A DNA stretch of 64,000 bases from CAVTWS01 sp963732655 (GTDB lineage Bacteria; Actinomycetota; Acidimicrobiia; Acidimicrobiales; SHLQ01), in the NCBI GenBank assembly GCA_963732655.1, contig CAVTAI010000001.1:806001-870000 (forward strand), written 5' to 3'. A program made the position numbers and the translations under genes. This document shows, piece by piece, positions 43,961 through 53,104 of the stretch. Position 1 is the stretch's first letter. The number at the start of each line of letters is the position of its first letter. Below the pieces are notes generated by a model. The model had not been told where the DNA came from. It saw nothing but the letters and a program-made list of their open reading frames with translations, and ran no database searches.

Positions 43961-46102
43961 ATGAGACGTATGCCCGCGAGGCGATCAGCCGTAACCACCG
44001 GAATCGTGGCCGTCCTCTCCGCCCTGCTGGCCCCGGCCGGATCGGCAGATGCAGCCGGCGTGCCCATCGGTGGTTGTGATCTGTTCCCCGCCGACAGCTA
44101 CTGGTACGCCGACGTGTCCGACCTGCCGGTTCACCCTCGGTCGGCCCAGTACGTCGCCAACATCGGCACCACCCGCACCGTTCACGCCGACTTCGGATCC
44201 GGCCTGTGGGAGGGAGCACCGATCGGCATCCCGTATGTTTCGGTGGGCGCCAGTCAGCCCGATGTGCCGATGACGTTCGAGTACGCCGACGAGAGCGATC
44301 CGGGCCCCTACCCGATCCCGGCCGACGCACCGATCGAGGGCGGACCGTCGAGCGATGGCGACCGCCACGTCGTCGTCGTCGATTCCGGCTCCTGCCGGCT
44401 CTACGAAGTGTTCGCCGCCTACCCGTCCGGAGGTGGGTGGGACGCGGGGTCGGGCGCCGTCTGGGACCTCCGTTCGAACGCGCTCCGACCTGACGGATGG
44501 ACCTCCGCGGACGCCGCCGGCCTCCCGATCCTGCCCGCGCTCGTCCGCTACGACGAGGTCGCCGCGGGCCACGTCGACCACGCCCTCCGCCTGACTGTGC
44601 CCCGCACACAGCGGGCCTACGTCTGGCCGGCCCGCCACTTCGCCAGCTCGTCGACCGACCCGAACCTGCCCCCCATGGGCACCTGGGTTCGCCTCCGGTC
44701 CGACGTCGACATCCGCGGCTTCCCGCCCCAGTCGCGGGTGATCCTCGAAGCCCTGAAGCTGCATGGGGCGATCGTCGCGGACAACGGTTCGTCCTGGTAT
44801 CTGACCGGCGCGCCCGACGAACGATGGGACAACGACGACCTGCATCGCCTGGGCGATATCAACGGTTCGATGTTCGAGGTGGTCGACGCGTCCAGGCTGA
44901 TGGTCTCGCCCGATTCCGGACGGGCGGCGTCCGGCGCAGCGTCCGTACCGATGGAGACCACCTGTCCGGCGGCGCCGACCACTCCCGCCGCGGGCGTGAT
45001 CGCCGCCGTGACTCCGTCACGGATCCTCGACACCCGTTCCGGGATCTCGTTCCAGGGTGCCTTCTCAGCGGGGACGCAGGTCGATCTCCGGGTCACCGGC
45101 TGCGGTGGCGTACCGGCCGGCGCCACCGGAGCCGTTGCCCTCAACTTCACGTCCACGCAGTCGTCGGCGCCGAGCTTCGTCACCGCGTGGCCCGGAGGTG
45201 CAGTGCGGCCCGACGCGTCGAGCCTCAACACCGAACCCGGCCAGGACACGCCCAACCTGGTGATCGCCGGCATCGGAGCGAACGGTCGAGTCAGCATCTA
45301 CAACAACGCCGGCACCGGCCACCTAATCGCCGACACCGTGGCCTGGCTCCCGGCTGGCGCCGGGTTCCATTCCCTCACGCCGGCCCGGCTGCTCGATACC
45401 CGAACCGGTGTCGGCACAGCGGCCGGACCGCTCGGTCCCTCCGGTGTCGTCGACCTCGCCGTGGCGGGCCGCGGCGGAGTACCGGCGACCGGCGCCGAGG
45501 CGGTCGTCGTGAACCTCACCTCCACCGGCGCGACCGCACCCAGCTTCGTCACCGCCTGGCCGACGGGTGCGGCTCGACCCGACGCGTCGAGCCTCAACAC
45601 CGAACCCGGCCAGGACACCCCGAACCTCGCCATCGCCCGGCTCGGCACCGGCGGCCGGATCAGTCTCTACAACAACGCCGGTACCGGCCACCTCGTCGCC
45701 GACGTCGTGGGCTGGTTCGAGGCGGGCTCCGGATACGTCGCCACCGAACCGGCCCGGCTGCTCGACACCCGCACGGGTGTCGGTGCGGCGCGCGCCGCTC
45801 TCGGACCCGCGGGGTTCATCGACGTCACCATCGCCGGTCGTGGACCGGTTCCGTCCGGAGCCACTGCCGCGGTCCTCAACGTCACGTCGACCCAGGCATC
45901 GGCCCCGAGCTTCGTGACGGTGTGGCCGACCGGTTCGCCCCGACCCGACGCGTCGAGCCTCAACACCGAACCGGCGCAGGACACCCCCAACCTGGTCATC
46001 GTGCCGCTCGGGAGCGGCGGCCGGGTCAGCCTCTACAACAACGCCGGGACCGGCCACCTCGTCGCCGACCTCGTCGGATTCATCGCCCCGGCGGCCAGGT
46101 GA
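43961..46102 (+). CDS. Large secreted protein with three RLLDTR-type beta-rich repeats
   Basis: 713 residues with a Sec signal (RRSAVTTGIVAVLSALLAPAGSADAA). N-terminal ~300-residue domain (FPADSYWYADVSDLPVHPRSAQYVANIG, YEVFAAYPSGGGWDAGSGAVWDL, MGTWVRLRSDVDIRGFPPQS) of a family seen in secreted proteins whose activity I cannot name. Three ~125-residue repeats follow, each with RLLDTR/RILDTR, GGVP, SFVTAWP, SSLNTEPGQDTPNL and SLYNNAGTGHLVAD. The same repeat family occurs three times in the gene at 55655. These repeats are probably cell-surface binding or adhesive modules. RBS GGAGG before ATG. Confidence 0.8.
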   Translation: MRRMPARRSAVTTGIVAVLSALLAPAGSADAAGVPIGGCDLFPADSYWYADVSDLPVHPRSAQYVANIGTTRTVHADFGSGLWEGAPIGIPYVSVGASQPDVPMTFEYADESDPGPYPIPADAPIEGGPSSDGDRHVVVVDSGSCRLYEVFAAYPSGGGWDAGSGAVWDLRSNALRPDGWTSADAAGLPILPALVRYDEVAAGHVDHALRLTVPRTQRAYVWPARHFASSSTDPNLPPMGTWVRLRSDVDIRGFPPQSRVILEALKLHGAIVADNGSSWYLTGAPDERWDNDDLHRLGDINGSMFEVVDASRLMVSPDSGRAASGAASVPMETTCPAAPTTPAAGVIAAVTPSRILDTRSGISFQGAFSAGTQVDLRVTGCGGVPAGATGAVALNFTSTQSSAPSFVTAWPGGAVRPDASSLNTEPGQDTPNLVIAGIGANGRVSIYNNAGTGHLIADTVAWLPAGAGFHSLTPARLLDTRTGVGTAAGPLGPSGVVDLAVAGRGGVPATGAEAVVVNLTSTGATAPSFVTAWPTGAARPDASSLNTEPGQDTPNLAIARLGTGGRISLYNNAGTGHLVADVVGWFEAGSGYVATEPARLLDTRTGVGAARAALGPAGFIDVTIAGRGPVPSGATAAVLNVTSTQASAPSFVTVWPTGSPRPDASSLNTEPAQDTPNLVIVPLGSGGRVSLYNNAGTGHLVADLVGFIAPAAR

Positions 46103-46106
46103 TCGG

Positions 46107-47333
46107 TCAGCCTCGGGGCAGACCGAGCACCTTCTCGGCGATGATGTTGCGCTGGATCTCCGACGAGCCCGCCGAGATCGTGCCACCGAAGGTCCAGAAG
46201 TAGGCCTCGAGGGCTCCGGGCGCCGGCAGCCGTTCGCCGAACCCGCCGGACTCGTCCGACGCCTGCTCGCCCTGCGTCGGCGTGATGTCGAGCGACGTGT
46301 CGCCGGCGAGTTCCGCGGCGTACAACGTGAGCGCCTGCTGGGTTTCGCTGCCGTACACCTTCATGAGCGCCTGCTCAGGGGCCGTGCCACCCTTCATCAG
46401 CCGGGCGAAACCCCGGTAGCCGAGGCACCGGGCCGCGGTCACGTCGATCAGCAGCTGCGCGATCCGATCGTGAGCCACCGCCTGCTCGGGCGGCGAGAGC
46501 ACCGCGGTGAGCTCCGGGGCGGCGTCGAGGAGGGTTCTGATGTTGGACTCGATCACCATGACCGAGCTCAGCCACACCATGCCTCGCTCGTGGGCCAGCG
46601 AGCCATTGGCCATCGCCCAACCGTTGTTGAGCTGACCGACCAAGTTCTCGCGCGGCACCATCACGTCGGTCAGGAAGACCTCGTTGAGATCCGGATGCTG
46701 GGGCCGGATGATCTCCGGCAACGGGCGCACGGTGACTCCGGGCGTGTCCATCGGCACGAGGACGATGCTGATGCCCTTGTGTTTGGGGGCCGTTGGATCG
46801 GTGCGGCAGAAAAGGAAGCAGAAATCGGCGTAGTTGGCGCCCGAGGTCCACACCTTCTGCCCGTTGATGACGAACCGGTCGCCATCGAGCACGGCACGGG
46901 TGCTGAGACCGGCCAGGTCGCTGCCGGCCCCCGGTTCGCTCATGCCCAGGCACGCGGTCTTCTCGCCGCGGAGCACGGGCAAGGCGAACTCCTCGATCTG
47001 GCGTTCGTCGCCGTAGTCGAGGATCGACGGCACCACGATGCCGAGTCCCTGCGGGTTCGTGGTGCGAGGTACCCCGGCCTTCATCAACTCCTCGAGGTAC
47101 ACCAACTGCTGGATCGGGGTGGCGTTGCGGCCCCCGCGCTCCGGCGGCCACCCCGGCACCAGCCAACCGGCGTCGAAGAGCCGCCGGGCCCACCCGGCAG
47201 CCCAACCGGGCAGGTGGGCGCTCGACAACATCGGGTCGCCACCGATCTCCTCCGGGCTCGGCCGGTTCAGGGCCAGCCAGTCGAGGAACTCGGCCCGGAA
47301 GACCTCGACGTCATCGTCGAACCGCAGCTTCAT
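46107..47333 (-). CDS. Acyl-CoA dehydrogenase (catalytic-type subunit), coupled to upstream paralogue
   Basis: 408 residues starting MKLRFDDDVEVFRAEFLDWLAL. All acyl-CoA dehydrogenase regions are present: LVPGWPPERGGRNATP, TACLGMSEPGAGSDLAGLSTRA (FAD/substrate signature), VINGQKVWTSGANYADF, and the C-terminal TFGGTISAGSSEIQRNIIAEKVLGLPRG. The ATG overlaps the stop of the upstream paralogue by 4 bp (47330-47333). Such adjacent, coupled pairs often form alpha2beta2 enzymes (for example FadE28-FadE29 or ChsE1-ChsE2 in mycobacterial steroid side-chain degradation); a steroid or related CoA substrate is possible but not shown. Confidence 0.92.
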   Translation of the reverse strand: MKLRFDDDVEVFRAEFLDWLALNRPSPEEIGGDPMLSSAHLPGWAAGWARRLFDAGWLVPGWPPERGGRNATPIQQLVYLEELMKAGVPRTTNPQGLGIVVPSILDYGDERQIEEFALPVLRGEKTACLGMSEPGAGSDLAGLSTRAVLDGDRFVINGQKVWTSGANYADFCFLFCRTDPTAPKHKGISIVLVPMDTPGVTVRPLPEIIRPQHPDLNEVFLTDVMVPRENLVGQLNNGWAMANGSLAHERGMVWLSSVMVIESNIRTLLDAAPELTAVLSPPEQAVAHDRIAQLLIDVTAARCLGYRGFARLMKGGTAPEQALMKVYGSETQQALTLYAAELAGDTSLDITPTQGEQASDESGGFGERLPAPGALEAYFWTFGGTISAGSSEIQRNIIAEKVLGLPRG

Positions 47334-48508
47334 GACGCCACCTTCGCGCTCGTGAGACCGAGTTGATCGACCAGGACCGACCGGTGGTAGGTCGACGTTC
47401 CGAACAACACCTCCGCCGCCTTGGCCCGCTTGATCAGGAAATGGAGATCGTGCTCCCACGTGTAGCCGATACCGCCGTGGAGCTGGAGGCCGTCTTCGGT
47501 GAGCAACCGCTGGCAATCACCGGCCGCCGATTTCGCCATGGCCGCCGCCTGGCTCCGTCGGGGATCGTCCTCGGCGATGGTCAAGGCGGCGTAGTAGCCC
47601 AGGGCGGTGGCCCGCTCGACCGCCAGGAACATGTCGGACATGCGGTGCTTGAGCGCTTGGAACGACCCGATCGGCTTGTCGTACTGGATGCGGACCTTGG
47701 TGTAGTCAACGGTCTCCTCGAAGATCTTGCGGCAGGCTCCGATGCTGTTGAGCGCCATCGCGACCACGGCCTGCTCGACGGCGCGGCCGAGCCCGGTGAC
47801 GACATCCGGCGACCCCGGTTCGCCGAGCACTCGGCCCGCCGGCACCTCGACGCCAACCAGATCGATGTCGGCCAGGGGCATCGACGCGTCGAGCACCTCT
47901 CGGGGCCGCACCTGCACCTGCTCACGGTCGACCACGAACACGCCGATCCCGTCCGTGCCCGTGGACCCGGCGGTTCGTGCCACCACGGCGATCCGATCCG
48001 CTGAGACGCCGTCGACGATGCCGGTCTTGCGGCCCTCCAGCACCCAGCCGCCATCCGCCGCGGGGCGGGCGACCGCGGCCACGTTCACCAGGTCGATGCG
48101 TCCACGCTCGGCGAGCGCCAGGGTGCCAGTGCTGCCGCCGACGATGGGGACCAACAGGTCTGCCTGCTGGTCATGTCTGCCGACCTCGGCGACGACTGCG
48201 GCGTACTGGGTGACGGTCGACAGATAGGGCACCGGTGCAACGGCTCGACCCATCTCCTCGGATACGAGGGCCACCTCGACGAAACCGAGGCCGAGTCCGC
48301 CATGAGCCTCGGCCAGGCCGAGCGCCGGCCAGTACAACTCGACCATCTGCGCCCAGAGCTCGACGCCGTCGCCGGCGCCGTCGAACACCGCCCGGACGAG
48401 CGAACGGGGGCAGGCGCCTTCGAGCACCGTGCGCACGTTGTCACGCAAGTCCTGCTGGTCGTCGGACAGCTCGAGATCCACCTGGCCTCCTGAGACGGGT
48501 ACCGACAT
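47330..48508 (-). CDS. Acyl-CoA dehydrogenase, partner subunit
   Basis: 392 residues from the ATG MSVPVSGGQVDLELSDDQQDLRD. Typical of the less conserved partner in heteromeric acyl-CoA dehydrogenases: LGLAEAHGGLGLGFVEVALVSEEMGRAVAPVPY, GTLALAERGRIDLVNVAAV, GWVLEGRKTGIVDGVSADRI, FQALKHRMSDMFLAVERATAL and QLHGGIGYTWEHDLHFLIKRAK. It lacks the full SEPGAGSD motif of its neighbour. It is translationally coupled upstream of the 46107 gene and divergent from the P450 gene, which may act in the same catabolic pathway. Confidence 0.9.
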   Translation of the reverse strand: MSVPVSGGQVDLELSDDQQDLRDNVRTVLEGACPRSLVRAVFDGAGDGVELWAQMVELYWPALGLAEAHGGLGLGFVEVALVSEEMGRAVAPVPYLSTVTQYAAVVAEVGRHDQQADLLVPIVGGSTGTLALAERGRIDLVNVAAVARPAADGGWVLEGRKTGIVDGVSADRIAVVARTAGSTGTDGIGVFVVDREQVQVRPREVLDASMPLADIDLVGVEVPAGRVLGEPGSPDVVTGLGRAVEQAVVAMALNSIGACRKIFEETVDYTKVRIQYDKPIGSFQALKHRMSDMFLAVERATALGYYAALTIAEDDPRRSQAAAMAKSAAGDCQRLLTEDGLQLHGGIGYTWEHDLHFLIKRAKAAEVLFGTSTYHRSVLVDQLGLTSAKVAS

Positions 48509-48622
48509 GGTCCCTTGCCCCACCCGAGAACGACAATTCCGCCGCCGGGCGATCACCAGGTTGCCCCCGTATCGGTGGCCGCGGGAGAGTAGGACCAGCC
48601 GAACACGCTACCGGGGGACGCC

Positions 48623-49819
48623 ATGACCGACGAGTTGCGATGGGATCCGTACAACGCCGACCAGCGGCGGTTCCCCTACGACACCTGGCGCCGGCTGCGA
48701 AACGAAGCGCCGGTGTACCACAACGACGAGTTCGGTTTCTATGCCATCAGCCGCTGGCAGGACGTCTACGACGTGTCGCTCGATCCCGCTCGCTTCAGCT
48801 CCACCGGCGGCACCGCCATCGACATGATCGGCCATCCGCTCGACCCCATGGCGGCGGCGATGATGATCCACATGGACCCGCCGCGGCACGACGCGTTCCG
48901 CAAGGTGGTGTCCCGGGCGTACACCCCTCGTCGCATCAGCGACCTGGAGAGCCGCATCCGCGAGTTGTGCGCGGAGTATCTCGATCCCTACGTCGGCACC
49001 GACGGCTTCGACTACGTACGTGAGTTCTCCATGAAGCTTCCCGTCATGGTCATCTCCACCCTTCTCGGCTTCCCCCAGGAAGATCACGACCAACTCCGCG
49101 AGTGGAGCGATCTCCAGTTGTTCCGCGAGGAGGGCAAGGCCGGCTCGCCGGAGGTGACCCTGCAGGCCATGAAGGAACAGTTCGAGTACTTGGCCATGCA
49201 CGTGGCCCGCACCCGGGCCAACCCGAACGACGACTTCGTGTCGGTGTTGTGCCAGGCCGAGATGGACCACCCCGACGGCCGCCGCCCCCTGACCGACCTC
49301 GAGATCATGGGCATGGTGGGTCTCATCAGCTCGGCCGGCAACGAGACGGTCGCCCGCCTCCTCGGCTGGTCCGCCATGGTCCTCGCCGAGTACCCCGACC
49401 AACGCAAGCTGTTGGTCGACGACTCGCGACTCGTGAGCAGCGGGGTCGAGGAGCTGCTGCGGTACGAGGCGCCCTCGCCGACCCAGGGGCGCGTCACCCT
49501 CTGCGATGTCGAGCTCCACGGCGTGACCATTCCGGCCCATTCGCCCGTGGCCCTCCTCACCGGCAGCGCCGGGCGCGACGAACGGCGCTACGACAACCCG
49601 GACGTCTACGACATCCTGCGGCCGGCGGACAAACACGTCAGCCTCGGGTACGGCGCCCACTACTGCCTCGGCGCCGCGCTGGCCCGCCTCGAAGGTCGGA
49701 TCGGCATCCAGGAAACCCTGGCCCGCTTCCCCGAGTGGTCCGTCGACCTCGACACCGTCGGCTTCGTCGAGACCAACACCGTCCGCGGCCCCGCCACCTG
49801 CCCCATCGCCCTCACCTGA
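48623..49819 (+). CDS. Cytochrome P450 monooxygenase
   Basis: 398 residues, a soluble bacterial class I P450. Visible are the I-helix SSAGNETVARLL (oxygen-binding AGxET), the K-helix EELLRYEAP (ExxR), RDERRYDNPDVYDILRPADKH, and the heme loop LGYGAHYCLGAALAR with the axial cysteine. MDPPRHDAFRKVVSRAYTPRRI is typical of CYP107/125-like bacterial enzymes. It needs a ferredoxin and reductase, neither visible nearby. Divergent from the acyl-CoA dehydrogenase pair, so it could hydroxylate a substrate of that pathway (inference). Confidence 0.94.
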   Translation: MTDELRWDPYNADQRRFPYDTWRRLRNEAPVYHNDEFGFYAISRWQDVYDVSLDPARFSSTGGTAIDMIGHPLDPMAAAMMIHMDPPRHDAFRKVVSRAYTPRRISDLESRIRELCAEYLDPYVGTDGFDYVREFSMKLPVMVISTLLGFPQEDHDQLREWSDLQLFREEGKAGSPEVTLQAMKEQFEYLAMHVARTRANPNDDFVSVLCQAEMDHPDGRRPLTDLEIMGMVGLISSAGNETVARLLGWSAMVLAEYPDQRKLLVDDSRLVSSGVEELLRYEAPSPTQGRVTLCDVELHGVTIPAHSPVALLTGSAGRDERRYDNPDVYDILRPADKHVSLGYGAHYCLGAALARLEGRIGIQETLARFPEWSVDLDTVGFVETNTVRGPATCPIALT

Positions 49820-49866
49820 GGTCCTCGGCCCGCCTCGCCCGTGCGCACGCCCGGTTCACTGGGGGG

Positions 49867-50397
49867 ATGGGTGACTCAGGTTGGTTGGGACCGCGGTCGA
49901 TCGACGGCGGCATCGACGAGGTGCCGCTCCCGTCCACCCTGCCCGGCCGGTTGTGGTTGTGCGGCAAGCACCTGGTCGGCCCGAGCCCCATCGCCGCCCT
50001 TCACCGAGTCGGCGCCGACCTCATCGTGTGCCTCAACGAGCGCCACGAGCTGCTCGACCGGTATCCCGACTACGTCCGGTGGCTCGACGATCCCCTCCAC
50101 GACCAGGCCCGATGGCATCCGGTGCCCGATCTCGGCGTTCGTCCCCACGACGAGATGGTCGTTCTCATCGACGAAATCGTCGCCGAGCTCCGCTGCGGTA
50201 CCAACCTGATCGTGCACTGCGGGGCCGGCATCGGCCGTGCGGGAACCGTGGCGGCGGCCGTGCTCGTGCGAGCGGGACACACCGCCTCGGATGCCCTCGC
50301 TGTCGTCACCGCCGCTCGACCCATGGCCGGCCCGGAGGCGGGCGCGCAGCGCACGTTCATCGACGACCTCGCCCGGCCGGGGCGATCACACGGGTAG
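49867..50397 (+). CDS. Dual-specificity/tyrosine phosphatase-like protein
   Basis: 176 residues. The Cx5R active-site loop HCGAGIGRAG near residue 120 and a WLDDPLHDQARWHPVPDLG segment before it identify a cysteine-based protein phosphatase of the dual-specificity group. It may counteract the Ser/Thr kinases in this region or have a metabolic phosphate substrate. ATG follows a G-rich stretch. The 3' end overlaps the convergent acyl-CoA dehydrogenase by 12 bp. Confidence 0.8.
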   Translation: MGDSGWLGPRSIDGGIDEVPLPSTLPGRLWLCGKHLVGPSPIAALHRVGADLIVCLNERHELLDRYPDYVRWLDDPLHDQARWHPVPDLGVRPHDEMVVLIDEIVAELRCGTNLIVHCGAGIGRAGTVAAAVLVRAGHTASDALAVVTAARPMAGPEAGAQRTFIDDLARPGRSHG

Positions 50398-51612
50398 ATC
50401 GCCCGTCGCGGCCCGGGTCGAGCCATCCCGGCTGTACGCCGCGATGGTCCGCTGGGCGATTCGCATCTGGTGCACTTCGTCGGCGCCATCGGCGAACCGG
50501 GCCCAGCGGGCGTGCTGGTACATGTGCGCCAGCGGCGTGTCGGTGCTGTAACCGAGCGCTCCGTGGACCTGGATCGAACGGTCGATGACCCGATTCAGCA
50601 TGTTGGCGACGAAGTGTTTGGCCATGGACACCTCGCTCGTGAAGTCGAGTTGACGGTCGATGCGGTAGGCGGCGTGGAGCACCATGAGCTTGGCCTGATA
50701 GAGCTCCAACGTGGAATCAGCGATCATCCACTGGATGCCTTGCTTCTCGGCGAGCATCGAGCCGTGGGCGTACCGGTTGAGGGACCGGTCGACCATCATG
50801 TCGAGCGCCGTCTCCGCCTGAGCGATCCAGCGCATGCAGTGCGCCAACCGGGCCGGCCCGAGCCGGGACTGCCCGAGCAGGTGACCCTCGCCCCGCCCTC
50901 CGAGTCGGTTGCGGTCGGGGACCCGGAGGTCCTCGATCAAGATCTCTGAATGACCGGTGCCGCCGTGCATCGTCTCGACCTCGCGCACGCGGTTCCAGCC
51001 GTCGGTCGGAATGTCGACGATGAAGGCCGTGTTGCCGGCCTGGCGAATCTCGGGATCGTCCTCGGTTCGACAGATCACGATGGCGAACGACGCCCGGCGC
51101 GCGTTCGAGATGAACCACTTGTGACCGTTGATGACCCATTCGTCGCCGTCGGGCACTGCGGACGTTCGGATGAGGGTGGGGTCCGATCCCGCCACCTCGG
51201 GCTCGGTCATGGCGAAACAGGACGCCACCGAACCCTCGCACAGGGGACCGAGGTACCGCTCCCTCTGATCATCGGTGCCCCAGTGGAGCAAGGTGTGCAT
51301 GTTGCCTTCGTCGGGGGCCTGGCAGTTGAGCACCCAGGGCCCGAGCCGCACTTTGGCCGCCTCGGCCTGCACCATGGCCAGCTCGACATGCCCGAGACCC
51401 ATGCCACCCCATGCCGCCGGCATGTGTGGGAGCCACAGACCAGCCGCCCGAGCCTCGGTGCGCAGCGACCCGAGCAGCCGCACGTAGGTGTGGCGCTCCA
51501 TGTCCTCGGCGTCCACGCGATCCGTTGCCGACCGGACGATGTCGTCGATGAATGCTCGGACCCGGACCCGGAGGGCTTCGAGCTCGGGCGTGAGAGAGAA
51601 GTCGATGCTCAT
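50386..51612 (-). CDS. Acyl-CoA dehydrogenase
   Basis: 408 residues from MSIDFSLTPELEALRVRVRAF. Motifs: LWLPHMPAAWGGMGLGHVEL, LNCQAPDEGNMHTLLHWG (same 'QAPDxGN' type as the partial gene at 1-428), CFAMTEPEVAGSDPTLIRTSA, WVINGHKWFISNARRASF, and the C-terminal IQVHGALGYSTDTPLAHMYQHAR with HQMRIAQRTIAAY. A member of the large FadE-like acyl-CoA dehydrogenase group; substrate unknown. It stands alone, convergent with the phosphatase and divergent from the GNAT gene. Confidence 0.92.
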   Translation of the reverse strand: MSIDFSLTPELEALRVRVRAFIDDIVRSATDRVDAEDMERHTYVRLLGSLRTEARAAGLWLPHMPAAWGGMGLGHVELAMVQAEAAKVRLGPWVLNCQAPDEGNMHTLLHWGTDDQRERYLGPLCEGSVASCFAMTEPEVAGSDPTLIRTSAVPDGDEWVINGHKWFISNARRASFAIVICRTEDDPEIRQAGNTAFIVDIPTDGWNRVREVETMHGGTGHSEILIEDLRVPDRNRLGGRGEGHLLGQSRLGPARLAHCMRWIAQAETALDMMVDRSLNRYAHGSMLAEKQGIQWMIADSTLELYQAKLMVLHAAYRIDRQLDFTSEVSMAKHFVANMLNRVIDRSIQVHGALGYSTDTPLAHMYQHARWARFADGADEVHQMRIAQRTIAAYSRDGSTRAATGDLPV

Positions 51613-51679
51613 GAGGCGTCCGATCGTACTTTCCGCATGGGACCACCACCCGGTGTGTCCACAACCGTAGGTTTGAGCG

Positions 51680-52345
51680 ATGCCGATACGCATCCGCCGC
51701 GCCGGTTCGGAGCCGGGTCTCGTCTCGGCCCTGGCCGAGGTCCTCATCGACTGCGTCGAAGGCGGAGCGTCGGTCGGGTTCATGGCGCCACTCGACCAGA
51801 GCCGAGCCGAGGCCTTCTGGGCCGACATGCTCGACTCGGCCGACCGGGGCGACCGTCTGATTCTCATCGCCGAGCAGATCGAGCCGTCACCCCGCCTCGT
51901 CGGCACGGTGTCGCCTGCGAGCCTCGTCGGCACGGTGTCGCCTGCGAGCCTCGTCGGCACGGTGTCGCCTGCGAGCCTCGTCGGCACGGTGTCGCCTGCG
52001 AGCCTCGTCGGCACGGTGTCGCCTGCGAGCCTCGTCGGCACGGTGCAGGTCGTCCTCGCCCAACCCGAGAATCAGCCTCACCGAGGCGACATCGCCAAGC
52101 TGCTCGTCAAACGAGCAGAGCGGCGGCGCGGCATCGCTGAACAGCTGATGGAACGCGCCGAGGCGGAGGCGGCGGCCGCGGGGAAGTCGCTCCTGGTCCT
52201 CGACACCGCGTCCGGTGATGCCGAGCGCCTGTACGTACGTCGGGGCTGGCGCCGGGTCGGCGAGATCCCCGGTTATGCGCTGTGGCCCGATGGTCGGCCC
52301 TGTCCGACGACCATCTTCGACAAGTGGCTCGACCAGGTGGGCTGA
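51680..52345 (+). CDS. GNAT-family N-acetyltransferase with an internal 27-bp repeat expansion
   Basis: 221 residues. GNAT core: the acceptor-side N terminus (IRIRRAGSEPGLVSALAEVLID), the strand LVGTVQVVLAQPENQPHRGDIAKLLVK, the acetyl-CoA loop RRRGIAEQLMERAEAEAAAAGK (Q/RxxGxA-like), LLVLDTASGDAERLYVRRGWRRVGEIPGYAL. Between residues about 73 and 117 a 9-residue unit LVGTVSPAS is repeated five times just before the native LVGTVQVV strand; removing it leaves an ordinary GNAT of about 176 residues. The expansion adds about 45 residues next to a core beta strand. Acyl acceptor unknown. Confidence 0.87.
   Translation: MPIRIRRAGSEPGLVSALAEVLIDCVEGGASVGFMAPLDQSRAEAFWADMLDSADRGDRLILIAEQIEPSPRLVGTVSPASLVGTVSPASLVGTVSPASLVGTVSPASLVGTVSPASLVGTVQVVLAQPENQPHRGDIAKLLVKRAERRRGIAEQLMERAEAEAAAAGKSLLVLDTASGDAERLYVRRGWRRVGEIPGYALWPDGRPCPTTIFDKWLDQVG
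51896..52045 (+). repeat. 27-bp tandem repeat, 5.6 copies, within the GNAT gene
   Basis: Five perfect 27-bp units (start positions 51896, 51923, 51950, 51977 and 52004) plus a 15-bp partial unit at 52031-52045. It encodes LVGTVSPAS five times followed by the native LVGTV. Perfect identity implies recent slippage. Confidence 0.96.
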
Positions 52346-52381
52346 ACCCAACGCAGCCGACGAGTCCGGGCTCGAGACCGT

Positions 52382-52984
52382 TCAGATCCGCATGGCGGCG
52401 ATGACCAGTCCGACCGCGGTGAGGACGGCCACGAAGTTGGTCAAGGCCACGTTCCGGAAGAATTCTCCCTTGACGTCAGCCAACTCCACCCGCACGTTGG
52501 CGATCTCGCCCCGTAACGAACCGAACTCAGCTCTGATCGACGCCAGGGCATCGCCGACGACGGTGAACTGCCTCGCCATGTCGGTTCGAAGATCCGCAAA
52601 CTGCGTATCGACCCCGGCGAACTTCAGGTACATCTCGCCCCGTAGGTCGCCCAGCTCGCCATGCAGCTCCGACTTCAACTCGGCCATCTCACCACGCAGG
52701 TCCGACCTCAACTCGGCCATCTCACCACGCAGGTCCGACCTCAACTCGGCCATCTCGCCACGCAGGCTCGTCTCGAGCTTCGCCATGTCACCGCGCAGGC
52801 TCGTCTCGAGCTTCGCCATGCCACCTCGGAGCGCGACCGACGCATTGTCGACGTCGCGAGCTGTTGCGAGGTCGGTCCAGTCCGTGGGCGGCAGAAGGTT
52901 CATGAGGATGTCAGCGGGCGCCGATCCGAGGGTTGTTTCGAGTGCCGCGTGGAGCTCTCGGCGGGAACGGTCGTCGACGATCAT
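52382..52984 (-). CDS. Coiled-coil protein with C-terminal membrane helix
   Basis: 200 residues from MIVDDRSRRELHAALETTLG. After an N-terminal helical segment (APADILMNLLPPTDWTDLAT) comes a coiled coil built from 11-residue repeats of the type LRGEMAELRSD (hendecads), then a single C-terminal membrane helix (LTNFVAVLTAVGLVIAAM). The DNA of the repeat part has a ~33-bp period. It resembles CCDC90-like/DUF1640-type coiled-coil membrane proteins. Function not known. Confidence 0.75.
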   Translation of the reverse strand: MIVDDRSRRELHAALETTLGSAPADILMNLLPPTDWTDLATARDVDNASVALRGGMAKLETSLRGDMAKLETSLRGEMAELRSDLRGEMAELRSDLRGEMAELKSELHGELGDLRGEMYLKFAGVDTQFADLRTDMARQFTVVGDALASIRAEFGSLRGEIANVRVELADVKGEFFRNVALTNFVAVLTAVGLVIAAMRI

Positions 52985-53104
52985 GGTACCCCCCAATGGC
53001 GTGACGGTTTCGGGGGAAGCCGTGAGGTCGCCGGGCTTCGATCGGTACCGTGACTCTACGCGTGGCCTGTGACACCCTCAGGTCGACTCAGCCCAGGAGG
53101 GGTC

